A stretch of 54,322 nucleotides of DNA. Origin: JABMRP01 sp964444795. Its GTDB lineage: Bacteria > Planctomycetota > Planctomycetia > Pirellulales > Thermoguttaceae. The first letter of the stretch is position 1, and the number at the start of each line of letters is the position of its first letter. The stretch is taken from NCBI GenBank assembly GCA_964444795.1, contig CAYUIQ010000022.1, forward strand, positions 1 to 54,322. The letters are read 5' to 3'. Positions 33,701 through 42,782 of this stretch are shown in pieces. The notes beneath the pieces were generated by a model. It searched no databases, was not told where the DNA came from, and was given only the letters and a program-made list of their open reading frames with translations. Both the position numbers and the translations under genes were made by a program.

Positions 33701-35810
33701 GGCCCGCAACTTCGCCGGAACGTCCACCGTAGCCTTCAGCCAAGATGGCCGGTGGTTGGCATCGGAGGGCGGACGCAACGACCGCCATGCCGTTCGGGTT
33801 GTCGACGTTGCCACCGGGCAAGACGTCCTCCTGTGTCACGGGCACAGCAAGCGGGTCGTCTCGATCGCGTTCCATCCCGGCGGCGGCATGCTCGCCACGG
33901 CTTCCGACGATGGCACGATCAGGCTCTGGGACCTGACCAGCGGCCAAGCCATGTGGGCGACCGACGCCCACGACGGAGGCGCCCTGGCGGTCGCTTTCCA
34001 CCCCGATGGAGGTCTTCTTGCTTCGGGAGGCGAAGACAAGCGAGCCTGTCTCTGGGAGATTGGCACGGGCCGCCGCATCAAGGAGTTGACCAGCGACAAA
34101 GCCCCAGTCCGAGGGCTCACGTTCTCCGACGGCGGGCGCCGGCTGATCACCAACAGCAGCAAGTACGTCAACGTCTGGGACGTGCAGTCCGGCAGCCTGC
34201 TGCGCACGTTCACGGCGGACAAGCCGGACACGTCGAAGATCGCGTTCAACCGGGACGGTCGCCAATTCGCAATCGGCGCGAATGACGGGTCCATCGAAGT
34301 CTGGGGACTCGAAGAAGATCGACTCCTCTACACGCTGGAGGGTCATGCGGCCAGGATTTTGGGCCTCGCTTTCAGTCCCGATGGTCGACGGATCGCCTCC
34401 GTCGACAAGGGCGGTTTCCTGCGGTTGTGGGAAACTGGCTCCGGCAAGGCCGTCTTGACGTTGCCGCGCTTCTCGTCCTTCTGGGCCGTCGCCTTCAGTC
34501 CGGACGGTTACCGCATCGGCGCCGCGAGTAACGACGGCGTACACGTTTTCGACTCGGCCGCGGACCGGATTCTCGAAGCCGGGAAGCCTATCGACCTGCT
34601 TCGGTACGTGGAGCCCGAGGTAAGTTTGCCCGGGAGTTCGCGGCAGCGGGAGAAAAACGGCCTGCGGGTTTCGTCAGAAGAGCGCTGCCGCATCACCGTC
34701 CCGGTATCGCCGTCCGGCGGCTACGTGCTCCGCGCCAGCTTCACGCGGGTCAGTTCGGGCGCCAAGAAGACGGTCGGCTTCCTTCTCCCGGCGGGAAAAG
34801 GGAGAACAATGCTCGTGTTCGACCACGATCACAGCGGCAGTTCGGGGTTGGATCTGGTCGACGGAATTGGGGCCGCAAATGCCGACAATCCGACAAACGT
34901 CAATCCCGGCTCGCTGGAGGACGGCCGAATATACACGATCGAAGCCCGGGTCGAGCCGCACGGAGAAGACGTCTCGATCGAAATACAACTCGATGGGCAG
35001 CCCTACATCTCCTGGCAAGGACCGCAGGCAGCCCTGAACACGTGGCCCGGTTGGGAAGTCGGCGTCCCGCAAGCCATGGGGCTGACGATGGGCCAGGTGG
35101 ACGTTCTCTTCCACCATGTCGAACTCGAAATGCTCGACAGGAACGCGTTTCTGCTGCGAAGGCCACCGGATTCCGCCGCGATCAAGCCGCCGCGGGGCGC
35201 CGCGGGCGTCGAGGTGGGCAAGCAGATCGACGCTCTAAGCCTGATCGATCCCGAGACCGACGCATTCGATGTCGAGGTCCGCCGGACCGACGAAGGATTG
35301 GACTTGGGGGAAACCGCGTCGAACAAACCCGGACGCGTCAACATTCCCATCTGCCCTGGAGGCAGCTACGAGTTGATCGGCGAGTTCACGCTCACGGCGG
35401 ACGGATCACCGGTCATTATGATCCCCACCGGTCGCTCGCGCTGCATGCTGCACTGGCGCAAGCACGGTGCCTCAGGGCTGGAATCGCTCGACGGCTGGTC
35501 GTTTGGCGACACGGAAAACCCCACTCGCGTCAACCCCAGCAAGGTCCAAGTGGGGCAGCGGCACACGTTTCGCATTCGCGTCACGCCTGAGCCTGACGCG
35601 GTGGCGATCACGGTTGACCTCGACGGAGAATCGTACCTCCAGTGGAAGGGACCGCATGAGAAACTCAGCGTGTGGCACGACTGGGAAGTCCCGGACCAGC
35701 GGACGCTGGGCATTGGCACCAAAGAGGGGCTCGTCACGTTTCACGATCTCAAGTTCAAGGTGCTGGACGGCGGAGCTTGGCTGTTGCGGACGGCGAAGGG
35801 ACAGCCGTAG
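30798..35810 (+). CDS. Giant Ser/Thr protein kinase with WD40 propellers and duplicated C-terminal domains
   Basis: A 1670-residue transmembrane kinase. Domain order: N-terminal region (1-190); a C-x-x-C ... C-x-x-C zinc ribbon (about 197-221); a Hanks-type kinase (about 246-510) with GFGAFG glycine loop, VAVKIPRK lysine, HRDLKPGN catalytic loop, DFGLAK and a GTPAYMSPEQA activation segment; one membrane span (about 535-558); an Ala/Glu-rich coiled coil (560-630); about a dozen WD40 repeats (680-1255; for example LWDAGTGQELKTL); and two related beta-sandwich domains (about 1271-1438 and 1471-1668) each containing a GLE/GLD-x-L/V-D, NPT-VNP and W-GP pattern. It is coupled to the sigma factor by TGATG. 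It probably senses an envelope signal and phosphorylates the sigma factor or partners. Confidence 0.93.
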   Translation: MSHNDQETGSGPDHPQEDASLHTRIDTICERFEAAWKSGEQPLLSTFPRDVPESFSEASRRELLVELVKIDLEYRWRSAYARDGHRASVAATTAHAEESAAILDCPLLECYFDRSPDLGPLSEAPDSLIVLEYRVRHRWGDRPGHTEYRQRFGGVRESLQEELRQIDQELLDKKEPAGSDSKHDSAAAQGSGLHVRCPHCRNPVEIVDDSPLADIDCASCGSSFALVGDEALAYQTIGGTPHRRQMIGHFELTEQLGFGAFGAVWKAKDTQLDRTVAVKIPRKGHLTPGEREQVIREARAAAQLRHANIVSVHEVGLDGDLLYTVSEFVEGVSLEDWLSGKRMTHRESAEFCAKVADAIHFAHQHGVIHRDLKPGNIMLDPSDEPHIMDFGLAKREAGEITMTVEGQILGTPAYMSPEQAQGEGHTSDRRTDVYSLGVILYELLTGERPFRGNVRMLLKQVLEDEPQSPRNLDGAVPKDLETICLKCLEKAPDRRYDTAQDVGDEMRRHLRGEAILARPIGQMMRAWRWCKRNPAVASLTAVVAAVLLFGMAVSSYFAVAATREAYRATEAEGAARIAEATAVDEARRATEAETAATASRATAVKEARRATEAEAAARREAEATRRALYFNQIALAHRTYLDGDAFRADELLDACSRDLRQWEWYYLKETCDPKAIRLVGHRDDVRAVAISPDGLRIATGSHDRLVKLWDAGTGQELKTLGEHEATIAAVAFGPGGETLASLSGDKILKLWEVETGAVRFSVDVPAERISRHSLAFSRDGKWLATPGADDTAQLWSAATGEIIRTFSGLKAYAKALAFSPDSQRLAAGAAAQQLVVWEATSGKQLLALDELGYASQGVTTVAYSDDGRTIVTGENSYVRAFDAATGEELFAHRLHHETVLDVAVSDDGRRIVSAGYDRTCHVFDTTLRRGVARARLGDHVTMSPDGSWAVSFGTWVLTPVVWRTQLPQARNFAGTSTVAFSQDGRWLASEGGRNDRHAVRVVDVATGQDVLLCHGHSKRVVSIAFHPGGGMLATASDDGTIRLWDLTSGQAMWATDAHDGGALAVAFHPDGGLLASGGEDKRACLWEIGTGRRIKELTSDKAPVRGLTFSDGGRRLITNSSKYVNVWDVQSGSLLRTFTADKPDTSKIAFNRDGRQFAIGANDGSIEVWGLEEDRLLYTLEGHAARILGLAFSPDGRRIASVDKGGFLRLWETGSGKAVLTLPRFSSFWAVAFSPDGYRIGAASNDGVHVFDSAADRILEAGKPIDLLRYVEPEVSLPGSSRQREKNGLRVSSEERCRITVPVSPSGGYVLRASFTRVSSGAKKTVGFLLPAGKGRTMLVFDHDHSGSSGLDLVDGIGAANADNPTNVNPGSLEDGRIYTIEARVEPHGEDVSIEIQLDGQPYISWQGPQAALNTWPGWEVGVPQAMGLTMGQVDVLFHHVELEMLDRNAFLLRRPPDSAAIKPPRGAAGVEVGKQIDALSLIDPETDAFDVEVRRTDEGLDLGETASNKPGRVNIPICPGGSYELIGEFTLTADGSPVIMIPTGRSRCMLHWRKHGASGLESLDGWSFGDTENPTRVNPSKVQVGQRHTFRIRVTPEPDAVAITVDLDGESYLQWKGPHEKLSVWHDWEVPDQRTLGIGTKEGLVTFHDLKFKVLDGGAWLLRTAKGQP

Positions 35811-36144
35811 GACGCCAATCTGAAGCGGCCCGTCTTCTCTACGGCATTCTCTTCTCTGCAAGCTCCGATGGATTCGCGCGAAAACCGCGCGGGGTCGTGT
35901 CGCCGTTCTCCCATGAAGGGATAGAAGCAACAAGCCAACGCTAACGGCACGACAGCCTCTCGCACGCCCTGAACCCACCAGTTCCTTTGAGCACGCCCTT
36001 TGCAGGGGCCCGCGTTTGGAGTGGAGATTCAGATCGCGCGACCCGGGGTTCGTGTTTACCCCTCTGGCGAACGCCATGGCGTGGTTCTAGGGACCTCGCA
36101 ATACGATCATCCGAAAACCACCAACAAAGAGAAGGAGAAGTACG
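35811..36144. other. Intergenic region without clear gene
   Basis: No recognisable gene, RNA or strong terminator. It carries the AGAAGGAG ribosome-binding site of the next gene at its end. Confidence 0.5.
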
Positions 36145-36972
36145 ATGAGTACGTTCACTTGCAGAATCGTCGCGCTGGCAACGATGCTTTGCGGTTTGTC
36201 GGCCGCGACTGAGGGGAGGGCGGAAATGGAACGTCTGCTGGAGACCAAGGCGCAGTATGCGTGGAACCACGAAGGACACGCAAGCATGGGATCCGGCTGG
36301 GGAAGCTGGGCGGAGAACAGAGCCCACGGGCAGATCTGCACGCATATCGCCAGCATGGTGAACCTGGGGCAACTTGAGAACTTCGTCAACAGTAATTCGA
36401 GCCAGAACATCGATTTTGAGCACTACGAGGGACTGCAGACCGGGATGAAGATTGGAATCGGCAACGACAAGAGCAAAGAAGAATGGCAGCGTTGGATCAA
36501 CCGCAATAACCTGCTCATCGTCGTGGATGACGTGAAGATCATCCCAGGGACCAGCGGAACGAAAACATGGCAGGAGGGGTGGCCAAGCAACAAACGCCAT
36601 TGGAAGGCGTGGGCCACCATGAGATACTCCCTCCGCATCTATGGACCGGGCAACTCGTCCTCGTCCAGCGGCGAATTTGTCCGCTGGCGGGTGACGAACC
36701 AAACCCGGGACAACCGCCTCCTGCACGTCCGCATCGACCGCCAGGAGTCGCCGGGGCGGGACGGCTCGAAGTCGTGGCATTTCAAGTTGGAGCCCGGCGA
36801 GACCGGGACCTTCTCCGGGCACGGCCGGTCTGGCGGCGCGCCCGCGATGCACATATCCTACTGGTATCGCTCGGACGACGCGGAGCCTCGCGGCAAGTTC
36901 ACTGTTTCCGCCCAGCGTTATGTGTTCACCGGAACGCGGGGAAATATGAGGATCGAACCACGACCTTACTGA
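36145..36972 (+). CDS. Secreted hypothetical protein
   Basis: A 275-residue protein with AGAAGGAG upstream and a signal peptide (ATMLCGLSAATEGRA). The mature part has HASMGSGWGSWAENRAHGQI, WRVTNQTRDNRLLHVRIDRQ and LKLEPGET-like FKLEPGETGTFSGHGRSGG, suggesting a beta-rich C-terminal domain. I do not recognise it. It follows the kinase on the same strand after 334 bp and, like the four divergent genes, is exported, so it may be part of the same regulated set. Confidence 0.7.
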   Translation: MSTFTCRIVALATMLCGLSAATEGRAEMERLLETKAQYAWNHEGHASMGSGWGSWAENRAHGQICTHIASMVNLGQLENFVNSNSSQNIDFEHYEGLQTGMKIGIGNDKSKEEWQRWINRNNLLIVVDDVKIIPGTSGTKTWQEGWPSNKRHWKAWATMRYSLRIYGPGNSSSSSGEFVRWRVTNQTRDNRLLHVRIDRQESPGRDGSKSWHFKLEPGETGTFSGHGRSGGAPAMHISYWYRSDDAEPRGKFTVSAQRYVFTGTRGNMRIEPRPY

Positions 36973-37527
36973 TAGAGCCGGCTGTCTGGCGCAGCCATGC
37001 AGACTTAAAATCGCTGTGCATTGCGCGCGAGAATCCGCCCAAGTGGCGCGTATTGCCGCTTGATCAGACCGACATCTCCGCATTGGCAGGTCTATTCCGA
37101 TGCGATGGGCCGTCAAGATCACCTGCCAGAGTCACATGGTGAATCGTTGGGAGGCGATAGTTGAGCAAGGTACAAACTGCGGTCGTGGCACTGTCGCGCC
37201 CGCTTGGCATGGTTTGCCAACTCTGGTATCATCTTTTCCATGTGGATTGCTCCCGTCCCACTTCTGTTGGCGACTAGGCAATGTCCCAGTTTTGATGACT
37301 CGATCGGGGGCCTGACAATTGCCACCAATTGCTCCTTTGTCTTTTGGCTCCGGATATCGCCCGTGTACGGGGGGAGATTCCAGCCGAACTCGACGCCCGT
37401 GCCCTCCGCCCGTCGCAGTTGACTTGAGACTCATTTGTCGCCGATAATGCAATGTTGATGCACTGCGGTACGACGCCTGCCCCAGGCGCCCGGCGAGGAG
37501 TGGAAATCGACAGGAGTGGAAATCGGC
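36973..37527. other. Intergenic region without clear gene
   Basis: Short open frames on both strands have no recognisable motifs. The formate dehydrogenase promoter should lie here, but I could not assign -35/-10 elements with confidence. AGGAG is present 12 bases before the next start. Confidence 0.4.
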
Positions 37528-39456
37528 ATGAGTGAAGCAGTCGTTTTGACGTGGGGTCGCTGGACAGGCAGCGGCGATCTGGACGCGCAGCTCAAGAACA
37601 GGCCTCTGGAGTTGGGCGCCGGTCGGCCAATCAAGGCACTGATGGGTTGGGACGGGCTGGCGGTGCTGGATCCGGACACCGACGTGGTGGACATGTGCCG
37701 CGAATTCGTGGCCCGGGCACACGCCGAGTCCTGCGGGCAATGCTTCCCTTGTCGCCTCGGGTTCTCCGAGATGCTCGGGATCCTCGAAGCGCTGTGCCGG
37801 GGCAAGGGCGCCGCCGCGGATGTCGAGCGGCTCGGCGTGCTGGCCGAGACCATCCGGTCCTCGTCCAAGTGCGACATCGGGCGCACCTCGCCGCGGCCCG
37901 TGCTCGACGCGCTGGCCGAATGCAAGGATGATTTCCTGGCCGCCGCGGGGAGCGGCACAGTCCGGCCGAGGGGAAACTACACCGCCACGGTGACCGCACC
38001 CTGCATCCAGGCCTGCCCGTCCCATGTGGACGTGCCTCGCTATGTGGAGCAGGTGCGCTTCGGGCAGACCGACGCGGCCCTGGACACGGCGCTGAAGGAC
38101 TGCGCCCTGCCCGGTGTGGTCGGACGGGTCTGCGTGCGGCTGTGCGAGTTCAACTGCCGCCGCCAACAGCAGGACGCGCCCATCGCGGTCAAGTCTCTCA
38201 AACGCTTCGCCGCCGACTGCGAGCATGCCCGCGGCAACTTGCACGACTCGGCGGCCGCCGAGTTTGAGGCCGAGAAGGTGGCGATCATCGGCGCCGGGCC
38301 CGCGGGCCTGGCCTGTGCCTACCATTTGGCCCAACGGGGCTACCGGAGCACGGTCTTCGAGGCGCTCGACGAGCCGGGTGGCATGGCCGCGGTGGGCATC
38401 CCCGATTATCGCCTGCCGCGCCACATCCTCCGCGAGGAGGCGCAGCGGATGGAACGCATGGGCGCCGAGTTCCGTTGGGGCGTGAAGGTCGGTGTCGACG
38501 TGACCATGGACGACCTCCACAAGGAGGGCTTCGCCGCCACGTTCCTCGGGATGGGCGCGCCCAACTCGATGAATATGCGATGCGAGGGCGAGGAGGCCGG
38601 CTACGACGGCTTCATGCACGGTATCCATTTCCTCAAGGCCGTGGCCGACGGCGAGAACCCGCTGGGGGGCACCAAGATGTGCGTGGTCGGCGGTGGCAAC
38701 GTGGCCATGGACTGCGTGCGCACGGCCCGGCGGCTGGGGTTCGAAGAAGTGCGCATCCTGTACCGCCGTACCGAGGCCGAGATGCCGGCCGACCAGGTGG
38801 AGATCGACGAGGCCAAGGAAGAGGGCGTAATCTTCGATCTGCTGGTCCTGCCGGTGAAGATCATCGCCGACGAGAACAACAAGGTCACCGGCCTGGAGTG
38901 CCTAAGGATGGAACTCGGTGAGCCCGACGACTCGGGCCGGCGACGCCCGGTGCCCATCGAGGGCAGCAACTTCGTGATCCAGTGCGGCGCCATGGTCCCG
39001 GCCATCGGCCAGCGCTGCGACGTGGGCGCGGTGATCGGCGAGGAGGGCGTGGAGATCACGCGCTGGGGCACACTCGAGGTCAACGAGCTGACCGGCCAGT
39101 CCGAGATCCCCAGGCTGTTCAGCGGTGGCGATTGCACCACCGGCGCGGATACGCTGATCGCGGCGCTGGCCGCGGGCAAGCGCGCCGCGAAGCACATCGC
39201 TCAGTTTATCGGCGAGGGAACGTGCAGCACCGACGCCGAGGAGGAACTCGAGCACCTTTGCAGCCGGCTGCGGAGCCACAACCCTGCGGGCGAGGCGGCC
39301 CCGGGCGCGGAGGCCCGACTGCACGCCGTCCAGCTCGACCCCGACAACCGTGTGACCAACTTCGAGGAGGTCGACGGCGTGTACACGCCGTCGGAGGCCC
39401 TCCGCGAAGCGTCACGTTGCCTGCGCTGCTACCGCATCGCCCTGGCCGCCCACTAA
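37528..39456 (+). CDS. NAD(P)-dependent FAD/Fe-S oxidoreductase subunit (NuoF C-terminus fused to GltD-like domain)
   Basis: A 642-residue fusion. Residues about 20-140 match only the C-terminal NADH-dehydrogenase F iron-sulfur domain: AHAESCGQCFPCRLG and SKCDIGRTSPRP; the FMN/NADH-binding part of NuoF is missing. Residues 150-560 are a GltD (glutamate synthase small subunit) module: Fe-S region CIQACPSHVDVPRYV ... CVRLCEFNCRR, FAD motif VAIIGAGPAGLACAYHLA, NAD(P) motif CVVGGGNVAMDCVRTARRLG, and DCTTGADTLIAALAAGKRAA. It ends with CLRCYR. It precedes the selenoprotein formate dehydrogenase by 41 bp, so it is very likely the electron-transfer partner passing formate electrons to NAD(P). Confidence 0.9.
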   Translation: MSEAVVLTWGRWTGSGDLDAQLKNRPLELGAGRPIKALMGWDGLAVLDPDTDVVDMCREFVARAHAESCGQCFPCRLGFSEMLGILEALCRGKGAAADVERLGVLAETIRSSSKCDIGRTSPRPVLDALAECKDDFLAAAGSGTVRPRGNYTATVTAPCIQACPSHVDVPRYVEQVRFGQTDAALDTALKDCALPGVVGRVCVRLCEFNCRRQQQDAPIAVKSLKRFAADCEHARGNLHDSAAAEFEAEKVAIIGAGPAGLACAYHLAQRGYRSTVFEALDEPGGMAAVGIPDYRLPRHILREEAQRMERMGAEFRWGVKVGVDVTMDDLHKEGFAATFLGMGAPNSMNMRCEGEEAGYDGFMHGIHFLKAVADGENPLGGTKMCVVGGGNVAMDCVRTARRLGFEEVRILYRRTEAEMPADQVEIDEAKEEGVIFDLLVLPVKIIADENNKVTGLECLRMELGEPDDSGRRRPVPIEGSNFVIQCGAMVPAIGQRCDVGAVIGEEGVEITRWGTLEVNELTGQSEIPRLFSGGDCTTGADTLIAALAAGKRAAKHIAQFIGEGTCSTDAEEELEHLCSRLRSHNPAGEAAPGAEARLHAVQLDPDNRVTNFEEVDGVYTPSEALREASRCLRCYRIALAAH

Positions 39457-39497
39457 TTTCGAACTTGATTTGCCCTGAACGAGTCCAAGAGATAGAG

Positions 39498-42206
39498 ATG
39501 AAGAACACGCTCACGCTGAATGGCCAGGATGTCGCCTTCGAGCCCGGCCAAACTCTGCTAGAGGCCGCCGACGCGGCCGGGGTCGAGATTCCCACGCTTT
39601 GCTTCGTCAAGGATGCCGTGGCTCACGGCGCTTGCCGGATCTGCGTGGTCGAGGTCGACGGCCAGGATGAGCTGCTGCCGGCATGCGAAACCCTTGCCGC
39701 GGCGGGGCTGGTGGTCCAGACCGACACCGACCGGGTGCGCCAGACCCGCGCCGTCATCCTCGAAATGCTGGTCGGCTCGCCGAGCAACGGCTACGACAGC
39801 CGGACGCCGATGCCCGACGGCGGCACGGCGACCGGCGCGCGTCTTCGGGCCCTGCTCGCTGAGTACGGCGTGGAAGCGCAGGACGCGCCGGCCGACGGAG
39901 ACTTTCCCCTCGACGACGACCATCATCTGATCCGCCGCGACTTCTCGCGCTGCATCCAGTGCGGTCGTTGCGTAGCTGCGTGCAACGAGGTGCAGGTCAA
40001 CCAGGCCATTCCCTACCCGTACGAACGGCGGGACGAGCGCACCCTGCCTACCGGCTGGTATCCGGCGGCCGATTACGACGCCTGTACCTACTGCGGTGAG
40101 TGTCTCCAGGCCTGCCCGACCGGTGCCCTGCAGGACAAGAAGGCCGGCTCGAACATCGCCTCGGACCAGCCGGTCGAGGCCGTCCGCACCACCTGCGGAT
40201 ACTGCGGCGTGGGCTGCCAGTTGAACCTGCACGTGCAGGGCAATAAGGTGGTCAAGGTCACCGGTGTCGAGGACGCGATACCCAACCGTGGCAGACTGTG
40301 CGTCAAGGGCCGCTTCGGCTACGACTTCATCCACGCCGACGACCGGCTGACCTCGCCCCTGATCAAGAACGGCGACGGATTCCGGGAAGCGAGCTGGGAC
40401 GAGGCGATGGAACTGGTGGGCGAGAAGCTGGCCGCACTGCGCGACGAGCACGGCGGCGACTGCCTCGCCGGCTTGACTTCGGCCCGGGTGAGCAACGAAG
40501 AGAACTACCTGATGCAGCGCCTGGTGCGCGCCGGGTTCGGGACGAACAACCTCGATCACTGTGCCCGGTTGTGACACAGCTCCACCGTGGCCGGTCTGGC
40601 CGCTTCGTTTGGTTCTGGTGCGATGACGAACACGATCGCCGAGATGGAGCATGCGGACGCGTTTCTGGTGACGGGCTCCAACACCACGGTTGCCCATCCG
40701 GTGCTGGCGACCTACGTCAAGCGGGCGGTGCGCCACCGCGGCGCCAAGCTCGTGGTGATCGATCCGCGGCGCATCGAGTTAGTCGACCACGCCACCCTGT
40801 GGCTGCGGCAGCGACCAGGCACCGACATCGCGGTGCTCAACGGCATCATGCATGTGATCCTGCGCGACGGGCTGGCCGATGACGCCTTCATCGCCGACCG
40901 ATGCGAGGAGTTCGATGCGCTCAAGGCGGTGCTCGATAATTACCCGCCGGAGAAGGCCGAGTCGATCTCGGGCGTGCCGGCCGAGGACATCGTCAAGGCG
41001 GCCCACCTCTACGGCGAGGCCGGCGCGGCGATGATTCTGTACACCATGGGCATCACCCAGCACACCCACGGGACCGACAACGTCAAAAGCCTGGCCAACC
41101 TGGCCATGCTGACCGGCAACATTGGCCGGGCCTCCACCGGCGTCAACCCGTTGCGGGGCCAGAACAACGTGCAGGGCGCTTGCGACATGGGCGGCCTGCC
41201 CAACGTGTACACGGGCTATCAGAAGGTCGACGTGCCCGAGGTCCAGGCCAAGATGGAGAAGGCTTGGGGCACCAAGCTCTCCGCCAAGGTCGGCCTGCCG
41301 GTGACCAAGATCTTGCCGGCGGCCATTAACGGCGACATCAAGGGCATCTACATCATGGGCGAGAACCCAGTGCTCTCGGACCCGGACCAGGCCCATGTGA
41401 TCGAGGCCTTCGAGAACCTCGAGTTCCTCGTGGTGCAGGACATCTTTCTTACCGAGACCGCCAAGCTTGCCGACGTGGTGTTGCCCGCGGCCTGCTTCGC
41501 CGAGAAGGATGCCACCTTCACCAACTCCGAGCGCCGGATCCAGCGCGTGCGCAAGGCGGTCGAGCCGCCCGCGGGCGTGCCCGAGGACTGGCGCACGCTG
41601 ATGGAAGTCGGCCGTCGGCTGGGCATCGACTGGTCGTACGACAACGCGGAGCAGATCTTCGAGGAGATCGCCTCGGTCACGCCGAGCTACGGCGGCATGT
41701 GCTATGCGCGTCTCGAACAGGAGGGCGGCCTGCAGTGGCCCTGCCCGAGCGCGGACCATCCGGGCACCCAGTTCCTGCACAACGGCGCGTTCGCCCGAGG
41801 CAAGGGCCGGTTCCATGCCATCGAGCACCAGGAGCCGGTGGAACTGCCCGACACCGAGTTCCCGCTGACCCTGACCACCGGCCGCGTGCTCTACCAATAC
41901 CACTCGCGCACGATGACCGGTCGGGCCGAGGGCGTGAACGACCTGGCGCCCGTGTGCGAGATCGAGATCAACCCAGCGGATGCAGAGAAGCTGGGGCTGG
42001 CCGACGGCGAGCAGGCCCGGGTCACCTCACGGCGTGGTGTCGTGCAGGCGCAGGTCAAGTTGACCGAGCGAGTGGATCAGGGGGTGATTTTCATGCCCTT
42101 CCACTACGCCGACGCGGCGGCCAACGTGCTAACCAATCCCGCGCTCGATCCCACGAGCAAGATCCCCGCGTACAAGGTGTGTGCTGTTTCGGTGGCGGCG
42201 GTCTAG
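39498..42206 (+). CDS. fdhA: Selenocysteine formate dehydrogenase, catalytic subunit
   Basis: A 902-residue Mo/W-bisPGD formate dehydrogenase if the TGA at 40572-40574 is read as selenocysteine (residue 359). Domains: 2Fe-2S ferredoxin (1-78: TLCFVKDAVAHGACRICVV), His-Cys 4Fe-4S (HHLIRRDFSRCIQCGRCVAAC), a further 4Fe-4S site (CTYCGECLQACPTGAL), the molybdopterin 4Fe-4S (CGYCGVGCQLNL ... GRLCVKGRFG), and the catalytic domain. The flanking sequence HCARL-U-HSSTVAGLAASFG is the family's active-site signature, where other members have Cys or Sec. Coding continues in the same frame for 544 codons to TAG at 42206, including NPLRGQNNVQGACDMG and the C-terminal molydopterin-binding domain. It needs SelA/SelB/SelC and FdhD, none of which is in this window. 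Confidence 0.93.
40572..40603 (+). promoter_or_regulatory. SECIS element with UGA selenocysteine codon
   Basis: The TGA is followed after 12 bases by a GTGGCC/GGCCGC stem (40587-40592 with 40598-40603) capped by GGTCT. Both the GGTCT apical loop and the spacing closely resemble the E. coli fdhF SECIS that binds SelB. Confidence 0.88.
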
Positions 42207-42221
42207 GGCTCGGATCGAGCG

Positions 42222-42740
42222 TCACTGGCGACAGAGGCAGGCTTTAGCACCAAACGTCAGAGATGGTAACGCGGTACGGAAGACGAGGCGAGTCGGTGGA
42301 GGGGCCGAGACCCCGGCCATCGAGAGGTTGGTGATGAACGTGTGCCGGTTCGAGTGAAAGTCGGCGTAGCGGCCTTGGGAATCGACGTACTTCAGAAAGT
42401 CGGACTTCTCGCGGCGCAAGCGATCACCATTGGACTCCGCCAGCCATTTGCGTCGCGCTGCCGCCAGGTCCTCGGCCATCATCTTGGCCGTCCGGCGGTC
42501 GGTGCCGCAGGTGCGTTTGTCGATTGGGAAGAGGAGCTCGCCGTCGGCTGGTTCGCGATCTTGAAGCCAATGACGGAGACGTTCTACCACCACCGGATGC
42601 AGGACCTGCTTGTCTTGGCGACGCCGCTTGCTGTAGGCCGCCTCGACGGTGACCGTTGCCGGGTTGCTGTCGAGATCGAAGGATCGAATCGTCAGGCTGC
42701 CGATCTCGTACTGGCATTCCTTGCCAAGCGTTCCCGGCGC
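42222..42740 (-). pseudogene. Tyrosine recombinase fragment
   Basis: The minus-strand frame holds the middle of an integrase catalytic domain: QYEIGSLTIRSFDLDSNPAT, VTVEAAYSKRRRQDKQVLHP, RYADFHSNRHTFITNLSMAG (the H-x-x-R-like box). The N-terminal core-binding domain is absent, and after GVS the sequence leaves the family before the tyrosine. Similar integrase remnants are frequent in planctomycete genomes. Confidence 0.7.
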
Positions 42741-42782
42741 CGTCATAAGAGCCCTTCCAATGTCTTCTCGATCATCCCTCAC

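Noticed and set aside
40575..42206. A separate formate dehydrogenase gene starting after the TGA at 40572
   Set aside because: The frame is identical on both sides, the TGA sits at the active-site selenocysteine position and a SECIS hairpin follows, so one selenoprotein gene explains it better.
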